DNA of 64,000 bases from positions 16,809,214 to 16,873,213 of the forward strand of contig CM037778.1 in NCBI GenBank assembly GCA_021229015.1, read 5' to 3'. Shown in pieces: positions 1 through 10,660 of this stretch. A program made the position numbers and the translations under genes. Origin of the DNA: Solen grandis (Eukaryota; Mollusca; Bivalvia; Adapedonta; Solenidae). The notes beneath the pieces were generated by a model that was given only the letters and a program-made list of their open reading frames with translations, did not search any database and had not been told where the DNA came from. Position 1 is the stretch's first letter; each line of letters starts with the position of its first letter.

Positions 1-1106
1 AATCACCCACAGTGCAGACATAGGTGCCGATATCAGTGCTATATTGGCCCGATAACTTCTGCTGACTGGGTATATTTTGTAGTTAAAGGCAACTATGAAC
101 TAACCTATACTACTTACGGATACTTTTATATGTTCAAGCGGAGACAAACGTTGGCAGTTTTGTTTTGGTTTTGATGCCTTTAATGACGTCCTGGTCACGT
201 GGTATTGCCACACTGCAAGTTAAGCATTTTTGGATAATAGAAACTACCCTACTTTCACTTTTACATAATTTTAAACATTTTCGGAAAATGTCATTGGCAA
301 TGGCCCAGAACAATGAAAATTTTATATAGATATTTCAGACCATGTCTTTTGAATGCAATGATTTTCAAATTCATAGCACGTCATATGACATCATAGACGC
401 TAGATTTGACATCAGTTAAAACGTTTGTACGCGCTCTGCAGAATTAAGTTTTGAATGGATTTTCTAGTAAATTCTCAGAAGGTATAAGGCTTTTGTTGCG
501 CATCCTTATTTTTGTTTTCAAAATATTGAAAAGTCCGAGGTTCTGTGGTGAAACCAAGTTTAAAAAAATATGACCTCGAAATTAAATTTAGTACAATCTG
601 ACTAACGTACACGATCTTCCTACGATCTTATGTATCGTAGCGTATATATAGAAGATGACTTTAGTTAGATTGAGTACTCCATTTGAGAGAAAAAGCTGAA
701 ATTCACACATATTGCAATTTTAACGGTTTTCTTCAGATTTTCATAGGCCAAACGTCATTTGACGAATGAGGTTATTATATGTTTTCATTTCTCGTGCAAT
801 AAATTCAGTGTGATCCCAATGGTCCAGAATTACAAAAAAAAATATGGCATATATTGAATATGCTGAATTTTAATATGCAATTATATTCACATCCATATGA
901 CATCAGAATAGGCGTCGGACCAAAAGGTTTGTAAGCGATCTGCAAACATTATAAATTGATGAATTTCTCGAAGTTTTAAAGAATGTATAGGTTACACTCT
1001 AGATACCTAATATTTTCTGCGTATTTCGTATTAATAATTTTAAGTTTGATTTAGTTTTAAACGGTTTGAAGAAAGTTCTATCGTTTGCCGTGCAAACGAA
1101 ATCTAG
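1..1106 (+). mobile_element. Helitron-like element, family 1, 3' portion
   Basis: The 5' end lies outside the window. Tandem modules contain CRE-like palindromes (near 370-400 and 890-930), each followed by a TTTGTACGCG/TTTGTAAGCG-type motif, as in the complete copy at 10661-13401. The 3' end shows AGAAAGTTCTAT (1070-1081), then the hairpin CGTTTG-CCGTG-CAAACG, then AAAT and CTAG (1103-1106) followed by TTAT. Hairpin plus CTRR before T is the known Helitron 3' signature. No protein is encoded, so it is non-autonomous. Confidence 0.6.
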
Positions 1107-2075
1107 TTATTATTATTATTATTCCAACCTATTTCAAGAGTTAATTTCAATATGTCGCCAATGTACAAGCAGCATAAAAAATTTAAGTTACCTCGACAAA
1201 AACGTTTAAATTTTTAAATTCCATTATTTTCAATTTTCAATGACCTCAAGCGACGTCAGATTTGACGTGAGCTTCAAATGTTTGTTCGCGTTCTAGAGAC
1301 TTCAATTCAAGTAGGATTCCCTTGATATTTTCTCAGAAGATGTATGTTATCATGTAGATGTGAACCCTGTTTTTCAAATTTCCAAATTCCAAAAGATAAA
1401 GATTTCATGGTAAAACCGGTGTTCGAACTTTGGTCCTGAAAATATAATTTGATGCTACAAAGCCACCTAATGCGTTAGAAGCATGGAAATTAGACAGCCT
1501 ATTGGCCCAGAGGTATACTGTCCATTCTCTGAAAGATTTTATCTTAAGTCAAGTGGTTATGACGTCATCAAAAGGACAAACAAGCATTTTTGTCAAAGAT
1601 TTCTTTTGCTCTGACATCATTAATTTTGAGTCAACCTTAATGAAAATGAAACTGTAGCTACAAAAAAGTATCAATTTATATATTCAATTATTTTTAATTG
1701 TCAATGATGTCAAATGACGTCAGATTTGACGTCAACTTCAAATGTTTTTTGCCCTCTATAACATCCAATTCCGTTCTGATTGTCTTGATATTTTCATAGA
1801 AGATATGTGTTAGAATGTAGATGTGCACCTTGGCATTCAAATTTCAAAATTCGAAAAGATAAGGATTTCATGGCAAAACCTGGTTTCGAACTTTGGTCCT
1901 AAAATTATAATTCATTGTTTCAAAGGATCCTGATGAGTAAGAAGCTTGGACAGCTTATGTATTCTGGGGTCTTCTTTCTATTCTGTGACGTCTGATGTCG
2001 TATGACGTCAATTGACGTCACACCGTAAGAAGCAATTTTGCTTTCAAAATTTTAGGCCCTGCATGTTTTATATTT
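1107..2075 (+). repeat. Further family-1 tandem modules, no clear ends
   Basis: Begins with an ATT trinucleotide run like that just inside the 5' end of the copy at 10661. Two modules follow with GACGTCAGATTTGACGT cores near 1250 and 1715, about 460 bp apart, and a third CRE-palindrome cluster lies near 1985-2020. This is probably a second, degraded or nested copy of family 1. I see no protein-coding signal. Confidence 0.5.
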
Positions 2076-2484
2076 TGACTGATTTGCATGTAACTTTCAA
2101 TGATTGTGTAACTTAGTGTCTCATCTCGCATGGTTACATCCCTTTCCGGAAAATCTCAAAGGTCAAGGCCATATGTCAATTATCGTTATTATTCTCTGGC
2201 CTTAAATATCTTTGGTGGTCATCAGTGTCACATTTAACCCTATGCAGACGTATGTCCGAAATCTATTCGAATTAACTAGTCCTAAGGTAACGTTTTTGTC
2301 ATTTTATATAGAGGTCTATTTCTTTTGTCCGTGTGCCCCTTCGGGCGAAAGAATTCGTTGTTTTAAAAATGATAAAGTTTCGATTAGTTGTTGCGTAATC
2401 ACCCACATGTTAAGTCAAAATATTTTTATTTTTTTATTTTGATTTAACTTTAAACTGTGTTTTAGTTTTATTTTATTGATTTTT
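2076..2484. other. Unannotated AT-rich sequence
   Basis: AT-rich sequence between the family-1 repeats and the first gap. A 76-codon open frame here (2212-2442) has no recognisable domain and is low in complexity at its end. I see no gene. Confidence 0.4.
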
Positions 2485-2584
2485 NNNNNNNNNNNNNNNN
2501 NNNNNNNNNNNNNNNNNNNNNNNNNNNNNNNNNNNNNNNNNNNNNNNNNNNNNNNNNNNNNNNNNNNNNNNNNNNNNNNNNNNN
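2485..2584. other. Assembly gap (100 N)
   Basis: Exactly 100 N, the conventional placeholder for a scaffold gap of unknown size, flanked by T-rich and A-rich sequence. Confidence 0.95.
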
Positions 2585-4700
2585 AAAAAAATAAATTTTA
2601 AGTGTGATAAACGCTAATATTTCTAATTTTCCCAAAGAAAACTATTTTGGCCCGTAGTGGCCTCGATGTGTCTATTCTTTGTTTCGGTCTTTCTCCCTTA
2701 CATAGGACTTTCATTTCAGTTGCTGTCAGAATGTTGTCTAGCCACTTTGTATCCGTGAACTAACGGTACAAGGTTGTGTTTCTTAAATTACTGGTGTCAG
2801 TAGCAGTTTTGCACTGGTACATTTATCTTTATATCGTTTTACACTTTTTTATATTTGAAAAAGAGAAGATTTTACATGTCCAATATGTATTTTAAACTCG
2901 AGTCGAATACATCTTTAACATTTAATAATCAAGTCATGTTCAAAAACTGAAAAACATATAACTAGAAAAAATGTTCATTTCTATATATGTCACATTCACA
3001 TTTTAAAGTCACCTTCTGGATATTTTGATATAAATAATGGCAAACAAGTTCTGTAAGCATCCTCTTTTATTAAGCATGTGTATGCATTATATACAAAGTT
3101 ACAACTTAAAAAAAAAATAAAAAAGAAACTGTTACAAAATCCTTTTTATGCAATTCAGCTGTACGACCGTATTGCACTGAAGTTTTTTTCAAGTTGTGAG
3201 ATACGACATTCTGGTAACTGTAGGTGTTTCAACTTATTTTCTAAGATATTTTTTCCTTATATTTTACCGTGTGTCTCGCCCTATTGAAATGAAAGAAAAA
3301 TCATTTTTAAAACAAACAAAAAATGTCACTACAGTGTCAGGTTAAGCGCTCAAGTCAACTAATGAACCAGTAATACACGTTTATCTTTATATTTATCATA
3401 AAACATAACAATGATGATAAGATTACATGACATTTAGACACGTTCTGAACTATTTCGCTGAAAGGGCAGCTATTCATCAGAGAAGGTCCAACATAAAATC
3501 AGTTGCACTTTATTCAAGTCAGCATACAACGTGTTATAGCAATTAAATAGTATACAAATAAAATTATTTATTTTGAAAGGCAACCCTTTTGATATTAGGA
3601 GCCTATATATAAATCTTTCAAAACTAAATTATACTCGCTTGACTTTAGAGTGGTACTTAACCACAACAATTAAAGTATCAACAAAATTATATTCTTTAAA
3701 TTGTATTTATCTAAAGTAGCGAGAATATACCTCAATTATTTTAAGAAAAGTTACTGATGTCTCCTATCTTTAAGACATGCATTTGTTGTCAGTTTTTTTA
3801 CATGGATCTAAACTACAATCATAACCTCATTAATTTGGAATTTGAATAAAAGAACCTTCTTTGCTAAACACTACAAAGATCTGCATTGAGATGCAAAATT
3901 ATTTACACAAAGTTGATGTTTTAGTGGAAAGGGTTTTTGATTCTTAATGATTTGATTCAATATTTATAAAACAATTGATGAACTTCATTATGAAAATGTA
4001 AACAATTATTTAAAATATGAGACTAAGAAACTGTAAAATAAAAGATAATTAACAATTAAGTGACTGAAATGCAGAATTTATTTTAAAAAAAGTATTACCA
4101 AGTCAACATACCTCTAATTAATCAGAGAAAGGTCCGATATAAAATCGACTGCACTTTATTCAAATCAAGCATACAATGTTTTGACCACAGTGCGCCGCCC
4201 TTAAAACACCGAAACCATTCTTAGGCACGATAGTAATGTTATTTCAACCTAATTATGATTTATTTGACGTTATTTTTTATGTTTTATGACGAAAAATATA
4301 TCACTTACTAATAGATGTCTACATATTTGAAAGAAACTATGTCACATGGCAGACATAAGAAATAATTATAATCAATGGACAGGTTGATTAGTAAGTAAAC
4401 AAAAACTGTCAAGCCGAGAACCTACATGTTGTTGAGAGTGAGAGTTATATTTTACACATAACAAATTTGTATAAAGATTTTCTTAAAACTAAGTGAAATA
4501 AAAAAAAATGTATTATTTTGACATTTCCACATGATTTATATAAATTAATATAATTACGAATTCAAATAAATTCTTTAAAATATGATTATTTGATAATCGA
4601 GATATACATTAATAAACATATGATCAAAAGTATGATTCTTAATGAATAATACAATTTATAGATCTTAAATTGAATTTGTAAGAACCCTATCATCGATCTA
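2585..4700. other. Gene-free AT-rich stretch with one duplicated segment
   Basis: No coding signal is recognised. A segment of about 60 bp (ATCAGAGAAGGTCC followed by CTTTATTCAA and CATACAA) occurs at 3476-3536 and again, diverged, at 4129-4190. Confidence 0.4.
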
Positions 4701-4713
4701 AGCGTCTATCAAA

Positions 4714-4714
<1 letters not shown>

Positions 4715-4744
<30 letters not shown>
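4715..4744. repeat. (TA)n microsatellite
   Basis: About 15 uninterrupted TA units. Confidence 0.9.
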
Positions 4745-4745
<1 letters not shown>

Positions 4746-4754
4746 TAAGATATT

Positions 4755-5060
4755 GTCATATATATGGGGTGTTTTTCTATATAAGACCTTTATTGTGGGG
4801 TGTGAAAAAAATGTGGGGTGTTTATATCGCCCCACTTTTTTAAACGTTTTTAAATGCCTTCCTAAGGTATCTTCTTATGTTCTAATTAATTTTTGAACAA
4901 CTCGGTTTTACGTGGAAAACTTATATAAAGTACTGATGCAGTGCTCTCCCTTTATTCTATTACGCGCAAAACGCGAGCGAGTCTCATTTCAGCAGCTGGA
5001 GTATATATATATCGCCCCATTCTTTACTGGAAACAACCTGTATATATCAACCCATAATTT
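4755..5060. repeat. GGGGTGT / CGCCCC motif repeat
   Basis: Several copies of TGGGGTGTTT followed further on by ATATATATCGCCCCA, that is, partly inverted GC-rich words in an AT-rich background. A related block (GTGGGGTGTATATAT with inverted CACCACAT) lies at 21712-21815. Probably a decayed foldback repeat; the family is not recognised. Confidence 0.35.
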
Positions 5061-5950
5061 TATAACTATTTAAGCAATGAAATGGTAGCCACACATGTTT
5101 AACAGTATAATGTGTCTTTTTTATCTTAATTTAAACATTTCGGACAATGTCGGTAGAAACTGATTAGATTCTGTGTGCCACATAAAGACTAAAAACATTG
5201 CTACATTATGTTTTTAATGCAGAATTGGGGGGTAACTAATTTATTACAGACAAATACAACAACTTTAAGAAGATTACACGTGACTGAGTGAATATGAAAA
5301 CGCCCGATATATAATAATTTTTGAGAACGTGTTGGGGACGATGACTTTGTTGAGAGCTAGAACACCCAAATAAAACTCAAGCAGTTATATTACAGTCGCC
5401 CAAAACGATAATCAAATTTACATGTGTATCGAGAAAAACGAATGATGAAGAGCATAAATATGCTGCTTTTTTGTATCGAAGAATATAATGTGGTTATACT
5501 TCTGTTGAAAATCAGATTTGTTACTTATACCTAATGAAATTATAGTGTGCCGTTATTGTTTTAATGTCAAACCTTGAAATCAAGCAAATAAATCGACATC
5601 AGTGTTTAAGATTTAATTGTTTAACCAGAAAAATTTTGGTTCTGATTTTGTACCAGTAATAATTCGTTTATTCTAACACTTGATGCTTCGAAATAATTTT
5701 AAAAAAAGCAACATAAAATAAGGATGCGAATGGTGAATCTTGCCTGAAAACAACCCATGAAAAGCTCTTTCCCTTTCACATATAAAAGGCTGAAACGTTA
5801 TGTTAATAAAGGAAGTAGCAATGTTTTTGTCTGTCAGATAAAAGGACAAGGGTGCACAGTACTTGACAGTGGCGGACTTAGCTGTAGGATAGCACTACAG
5901 TAGTGAACGTATACTATTGTTCATCATTCTTACGTACATTTTGTTATAAG
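5061..5950. other. No feature seen
   Basis: AT-rich sequence without a recognised gene, RNA or repeat boundary. Confidence 0.4.
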
Positions 5951-5951
5951 A

Positions 5952-6020
5952 ATTCTTTGGCGAGAGGGTAAAGTCGTTGACTTTAACACTCACTCAGCCC
6001 CTCACCGCGGTGGTTCGAAT
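5952..6020 (+). mobile_element. tRNA-derived SINE, 5' half (interrupted by MULE)
   Basis: Carries an A-box-like GGCGAGAGGGT, then the linker CACTCACTCAGCCCCTCACC and the B-box start GGTTCGAAT, where the MULE breaks it. The other half resumes at 8575. The same head, inverted and unbroken, is at 8759-8870 and lets the empty site be recognised. Pol III A and B boxes identify it as tRNA-derived. Confidence 0.75.
6013..6020. repeat. Target-site duplication of the MULE, left
   Basis: GTTCGAAT directly abuts the left terminal inverted repeat and recurs at 8575-8582 directly after the right one. MULEs make 8-11 bp duplications. The duplicated word is the core of the SINE B box. Confidence 0.8.
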
Positions 6021-6044
6021 GGTGTCTTCCCAACTGTCCCACTT
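6021..6044 (+). repeat. MULE left terminal inverted repeat
   Basis: Starts GGTGTCTT, then CCCAACTGTCCCACTT. It pairs with 8551-8574, which reads GGTTTATG plus the same core on the minus strand. Confidence 0.8.
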
Positions 6045-6579
6045 TTATATAAAACAGTAAAAATCAAGGTGGGACAGTTGGGAATCATGCTTAATTGGAT
6101 AACAATAGACTGTCATGGATGAGTGACTATAGTCTTTACCTAAATGGATGGAATATTTCAGTGCAATTATTTGTCTTATTGTCTTATATTATTAAGAGCA
6201 ATTTGCAATAGTATTTATGGTTAGTAATATATTGCATTAGTATTTATAAAAGTTATATGCTTTTAGCTATTTTATTTTTAATTAGTATTTTTAATACTTA
6301 TTATTTTTTAGGATGTTGTCATTATTCTCTCTCTCTCTCTCGAAATGAAGAAAACAAACTCTTTATGTTTTCATATATTTATTATTTTATTTCATGTGTC
6401 ATGAACAAATCAAATAAAGACAGGGCTATATTCGGATGTGGTACAATTTATTGTATTTTGTTTTAATTTGAAAACAAGCATTTCATTTAAACAACTGTGA
6501 CATTCCACCCTACTGATCTGTTCTATACAGAGTTACTCGTCAAACCGAATCAAATGCGATGCACAATCGGCATACTCCA

Positions 6580-7938
6580 TCACGTGATTTCTTCAGCCAT
6601 GTACTTGTTTTTCAGGGCAGACAGTCTCTGTTCAAGTTGTCGGTATTTCCTCCTCTTCTTTTCTCTCACTCCTCCGGCACTGTGCTGAAGAATTTTGATA
6701 GCATTGGCAGCTTCAATCCTTTGTATTGTTTCCAAGAACTTGTAAATGTTCGGATGTGACTGTCTCATACTTTTCTTTAGTTTGTTGTGCCAGCCTTCCA
6801 AGTTGTTTGTTGTTCTTGGTCCTTCTGTCTCGAAATGGTTCCAGTTGTCCTTGTCTCCCTCAACCCAATGTTCAGTGACATAGTCTGTGAACCTTGAAAC
6901 ATCCACTGGAATCTCTGCATTTTCAGCATCCGTCAGTGCGACAAACACACATCTTCAACATGTTGTATGGGGACTAGAGGCAGAACTGCAGCTCTTCTTC
7001 CTAGTTTCTTAAAGTCCTCATTCTCAGAATACAGTCCAACTAAGCCAAGCTTCTGTATCTTCCGCCAAACACACTGTGTGTAATGAAAAAAACACCCTTT
7101 CACATTCACATTTGGAAACACTCTGCGAGCTGCCTGCTTGGTTGCTGCCTCAAAGTCTATCAGGAGTGTGTCTGGTCCCAGTTCCATTCCTATTTCCCTG
7201 CATTTCTGTTGAAGATGTTGAAAAAGTCTGCAGTAAATCCTTTCACTTTTTCCAGGCAGAAGGGCAAACACTAACGGATACATGTGTCCATCAATATATC
7301 CATGGAGTGTGTAGACCTGGCTGAATATGTCTGGGCACACATAAAATGTTCCGTCTCCATATATGGTTGGGTTCTGTGCCAGATGCTGGAGATTTGTTCT
7401 TGTAGCAAAAATCAGCATCTGTTGTCATTCTCTGCCTCATCAACCAGTAGGAACTGCTCACCAGTGTGCGTTTCAGTCCATTTTCCATCCAAATCTATGT
7501 CACTCCTGGACTTTGGTATCCCCGGTCTCAATGCACCTCTTTCCTGTATAGAGATGACTTGGTGGAGGGGAAGGTTGGTAATCCTTTGCAGACTTGTTCT
7601 GCATCTTCGTCCCATTCTCTGTCTCTCAGACTGGATATGACTTCTTCATATATTGACGGAATCGGCGTGGTTTCTTCGCGTGCCCTCTTTCGCATGAGTT
7701 GATTTATTTCATGGCGCTTCAGTTCCATGTGTTCGGCTGCATGATTATGGGTATTGGTCACAGAAACTGGAATGTTGTCAGCTGTTGTGATTTTAGCAGA
7801 ACAGGTTCGGACATGACAGACCCAGTACACCCTTGTTGGTTTTCGGTTTTTGACCTGGTATCTGAATCCATTGTAAACCAGACTATCACCACCACGTTGG
7901 TTCTTGACAAACTGCACACTCACTTGTGCATTTGCCAT
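6580..7938 (-). pseudogene. FLYWCH-type MULE transposase, frameshifted
   Basis: Four overlapping minus-strand reading frames together cover one protein. 7938-7528 holds a FLYWCH-like zinc finger (FRYQVKNRK, then YWVCHVRTCSAKI and THNHAAEHME). 7615-7412 holds the linker. 7418-6933 holds the MULE DDE core: GDGTFYVCP with the first Asp, LIDFEAATKQA with the second, and the GCFFHYTQCVW block. 6948-6580 holds NNLEGWHNKLKK with the likely catalytic Glu and a basic coiled-coil end. Frame changes are needed near 7540, 7415 and 6945, so the gene is broken unless these are assembly errors. The known role of the family is DDE-type cut-and-paste transposition, with the FLYWCH finger thought to bind DNA. 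It lies inside matching terminal inverted repeats, which supports the call. Confidence 0.85.
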
Positions 7939-8550
7939 TTTAGCTTATAATTTCAGACGATGTTACTTAGTGAAATTTTACTATCAAATGAAGACATTTA
8001 CATCAGAATGTAAATATATTGTATCTGATACAGTTCAGTTCATTAATGAGATATCACAGTTTGAAAGTCACAATAAATTGATAACCAAAAATGTTAATTA
8101 CTTCAAATCAAATTGTTTACCTTAAGTAGTAAACTGCTAGATCAAAGGACTTGTTTGTATTTCTTAATCCAATCACTTAGCAATATATACAGGATAAATG
8201 GACTTTAGTTGGACCAATCAATTAACAACAATTTAAAGAAAAAAGTAGCAGAGGTGATAATTATCTTAATAAGTTCAAATTATTTTTTATCTTTATCAAT
8301 TCACATAAGCTTTAAAGCCAGAGATCAAAGGAATGCATGTTTACACTATAAATTACAATTAATTTAGTAACCCTAATTAATGGACCTTAATAAACACATT
8401 TTAAAAAAAAAAAAGAAACAAAATCAGATAATACAACTTCAATTCATTTTAATGTGTTGTAGTTTGAAATAGATTATAATCCCTTATCAAAACACACCCA
8501 GCAAGGTGCTAAAAATCTTGAGTGGGACAGTTGGGAAACAAAATATCAAA

Positions 8551-8574
8551 AAGTGGGACAGTTGGGCATAAACC
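8551..8574 (-). repeat. MULE right terminal inverted repeat
   Basis: AAGTGGGACAGTTGGG then CATAAACC; the inverse of 6021-6044 at 21 of 24 positions. GTTCGAAT follows immediately. Confidence 0.8.
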
Positions 8575-8736
8575 GTTCGAATCCGTCAGGGTCATTCGGA
8601 ATTTCCTGTGAGGAAGCCATCCATCTGGTTTGCGGAAGGTCGGTGGTTGTCCCCGGGTGCCCCTGTGCATTCGGGGTTTCCTCCACCTGTAATATGCTGG
8701 ACGTCGCTATATGACTGAAATACTGTCAGAGCGACG
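8575..8736 (+). mobile_element. tRNA-derived SINE, 3' half
   Basis: Continues from the broken B box (GTTCGAATCC) through GTCAGGGTCATTCGG into the conserved central domain GGAAGGTCGGTGGTTGTC ... CTGGACGTCGCTATATGACT ... GAGCGACG. The same central domain recurs at 17203-17372, 41152-41299 and 42735-42887. A (TG)n run follows at 8739-8757. Confidence 0.75.
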
Positions 8737-8758
8737 AGTGTATGTGTGTGTGTGTGTT

Positions 8759-8870
8759 TTGGGTTTACATGAAAATCCGAATGACCCTGCCGGGATTCGA
8801 ACCCAAGCGGTGAGGGGCTGAGTGAGTGTTTAAGTCAGCGATTTACCCTCTCGGCCACAAAGGCCCCGCC
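8759..8870 (-). mobile_element. tRNA-derived SINE head, inverted
   Basis: On the minus strand: A box TGGCCGAGAGGGT, the CACTCACTCAGCCCC linker and an intact B box GGGTTCGAATCC followed by CGGCAGGGTCATTCGG. It has the head only, placed tail-to-tail with the preceding copy. It shows what the MULE-interrupted head looked like. Confidence 0.75.
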
Positions 8871-9510
8871 GAAGCGTCAAAAAGTTATGTCAAGTCAAAG
8901 TATTTTGCGCGCGTCGCAGCTTAAATCACCTTTATTGGTGTGCGATGTGATGTCAACCTATGATAAAGGCGACCTTGTGTTTTGTTAACCATACAAAACT
9001 AATATGTGTTCAATATGTTGTTATTTAACAATCACTGTGGATTTTTTCTGTGTTTCATGGTAAGCAATGAATTTTCAAAAGAAAAGTAAAAACAATTGAC
9101 TCGTCGAAAAATGTACCCGAAAATGAAAAAAAAAAATACAAATACAAATAACACAAAATAACCCCACTGACGCTGAATTTAATTTCTGACAGTGTCAGGT
9201 TCAGGGAGAAAGCCCTTCTTCATTTCTAATGTCACGATTGTCTTGTTTCAATTATTATTACTTTTTACATGATTGTCTTAAGGATAGCAATTATTGATGT
9301 TATATCATAGTAGTTCTAACTGTTATAAGATTATTGTGCCATTTTACATTTCACTCTTCCGAAATTATTCGACATTATTATGTTATCACGCACAGAACTC
9401 TTTTCAGTACGCCACTGCTTATTTGACTCATTTATCGTATGCGAAAAGATCGCTTGGCCATCTATATTGAATTGTTGGGCTATAGTACACAAATGTATCT
9501 ACTACGAAAA
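8871..9510. other. No feature seen
   Basis: AT-rich, with a poly-A run near 9127. No coding, RNA or repeat signal is recognised. Confidence 0.35.
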
Positions 9511-9660
9511 CCGAATCGTGCCAAGTAAAAAATAATTTATGCTCAATATCTCGTAATAACGACATACTAACTCGTAATAACGAGAGTTATCTTGTAACTA
9601 CAAGATAATTAACTCGTATTTACGAGATAGTTATCTCCTAATTACGATACAATTATGTTG
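9511..9660. repeat. CTCGTAATAACGAG palindrome array
   Basis: Successive palindromic words built from CTCGTAATAACGAG and its variants (ATCTCGTAATAACG, AACTCGTATTTACGAG, TTATCTCC). A longer relative is at 13510-13710. It resembles a foldback or MITE interior; both blocks have GCCAAGTA or its inverse at one edge (9530 and 13739), which may be a terminal word. Confidence 0.55.
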
Positions 9661-10170
9661 TTTAGACCATATCTATCTATATTAATATATAATATATAAT
9701 ATTAGCAATTTAGGTGTTCAAATGACTGAAGGCCCCTTAAGTCAACCCTGGACTCTATAGGGTCATTGACTCAACTAAGTAAATAACGAAACTAAATGTT
9801 GGACCGCTTTATGTTTGTATTCGTGTTATTATGAAGCGTGATGTATTAGACCTGCACTGTATTGGACTGCGGTGTCTCGCTCAGATATGCATTTTAATTT
9901 TCTAACACGATGAACAACTCACAATCTAAAATTTTAATGATTTGTTTTCTCACTAAGACGTCCTGGGTGCTTAGATTTTATAACCAACGTTTCTTTCAGT
10001 CTTTGAAATATTGTGATATCATTATTTATTTATCTATTTATTTATTTATTTATTTATTTATGATCTTCCAATAAATGGAAAGTATAAAATGTTCCTGATA
10101 CAACTTAGCAATAATGAAATCATCTGTTGTTTGACCGCTTTATATTTGTGTTCGTATTATTAAAGGACGG
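9661..10170. other. No gene; contains a (TTTA)n run
   Basis: AT-rich, with a (TTTA)n microsatellite at about 10021-10062. Nothing else is recognised. Confidence 0.4.
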
Positions 10171-10171
10171 T

Positions 10172-10480
10172 GTTTGTTTGTTTGTTTAATGGGTTTAACA
10201 TCCCACCGATAGTATTTCAGTCATTTGGAGACGATGTCTTCTTAAGACAGATAAAGTGCTGCCACACTGCAGTATCACGCCGTAGACATGTGGCATGATA
10301 CCACACCCATTCACATTATCCTGACACCGAGACAACCAGTCCATGGAAGTATCTTTTAATGCTAAGCAAGGGAGCTATACCATTACCATTCCTACGACTT
10401 TGGTATGTTGCGGCCGGGCTCGAACCCACGACCTCCCGCTCCGGAGGCGGACGCTCTAACCACACGGCCACCAGGGACGA
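10172..10480 (-). mobile_element. tRNA-Arg-like SINE
   Basis: On the minus strand the head (10480 downward) reads GTGGCCGTGTGGTTAGAGCG (A box), then an anticodon-like stem-loop TCCGC-CTCCGGA-GCGGG with CCG at the anticodon position, then the B box GTGGGTTCGAGCCC. The T-stem has a mismatch and the 5' and 3' ends do not pair as an acceptor stem, so this is a SINE head and not a functional tRNA. A unique body of about 200 bp follows and ends in (CAAA)n, seen on the plus strand as (TTTG)n at 10172-10186. Confidence 0.75.
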
Positions 10481-10660
10481 TGAGTGGCTTGCTATAATGC
10501 ACATGCATTGTATTAGAATGTGGTGTCACTTTATAAAGGAGAACATTATTATAATGGATTTATCTACACTATTAAATTTGCTACAATTAAGTATATTAAA
10601 CCGCTCAAATATACATCTTAACATTCTACAAATTTGATCAATCTAAATATAACTATTATT
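10481..10660. other. Spacer
   Basis: AT-rich spacer between the SINE and the Helitron-like element. Confidence 0.4.

Larger units (their letters stand above)
6021..8574 (-). mobile_element. Complete MULE (Mutator-like) DNA transposon
   Basis: A 2,554-bp element bounded by 24-bp terminal inverted repeats matching at 21 of 24 positions; the shared inner core is CCCAACTGTCCCACTT. Each end has a second, internal copy of the core: inverted at the left end (6065-6079) and direct at the right end (8521-8535). An 8-bp GTTCGAAT duplication flanks it. The interior carries a minus-strand FLYWCH-MULE transposase broken by frameshifts, so this copy is probably inactive. Removing the element and one duplication restores an intact SINE B box. 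Confidence 0.85.

Noticed and set aside
10405..10480. A tRNA-Arg(CCG) gene on the minus strand
   Set aside because: The A box, anticodon arm and B box look right, but the acceptor ends do not pair and the T-stem has a mismatch. The unit continues into a SINE body with a (CAAA)n tail.
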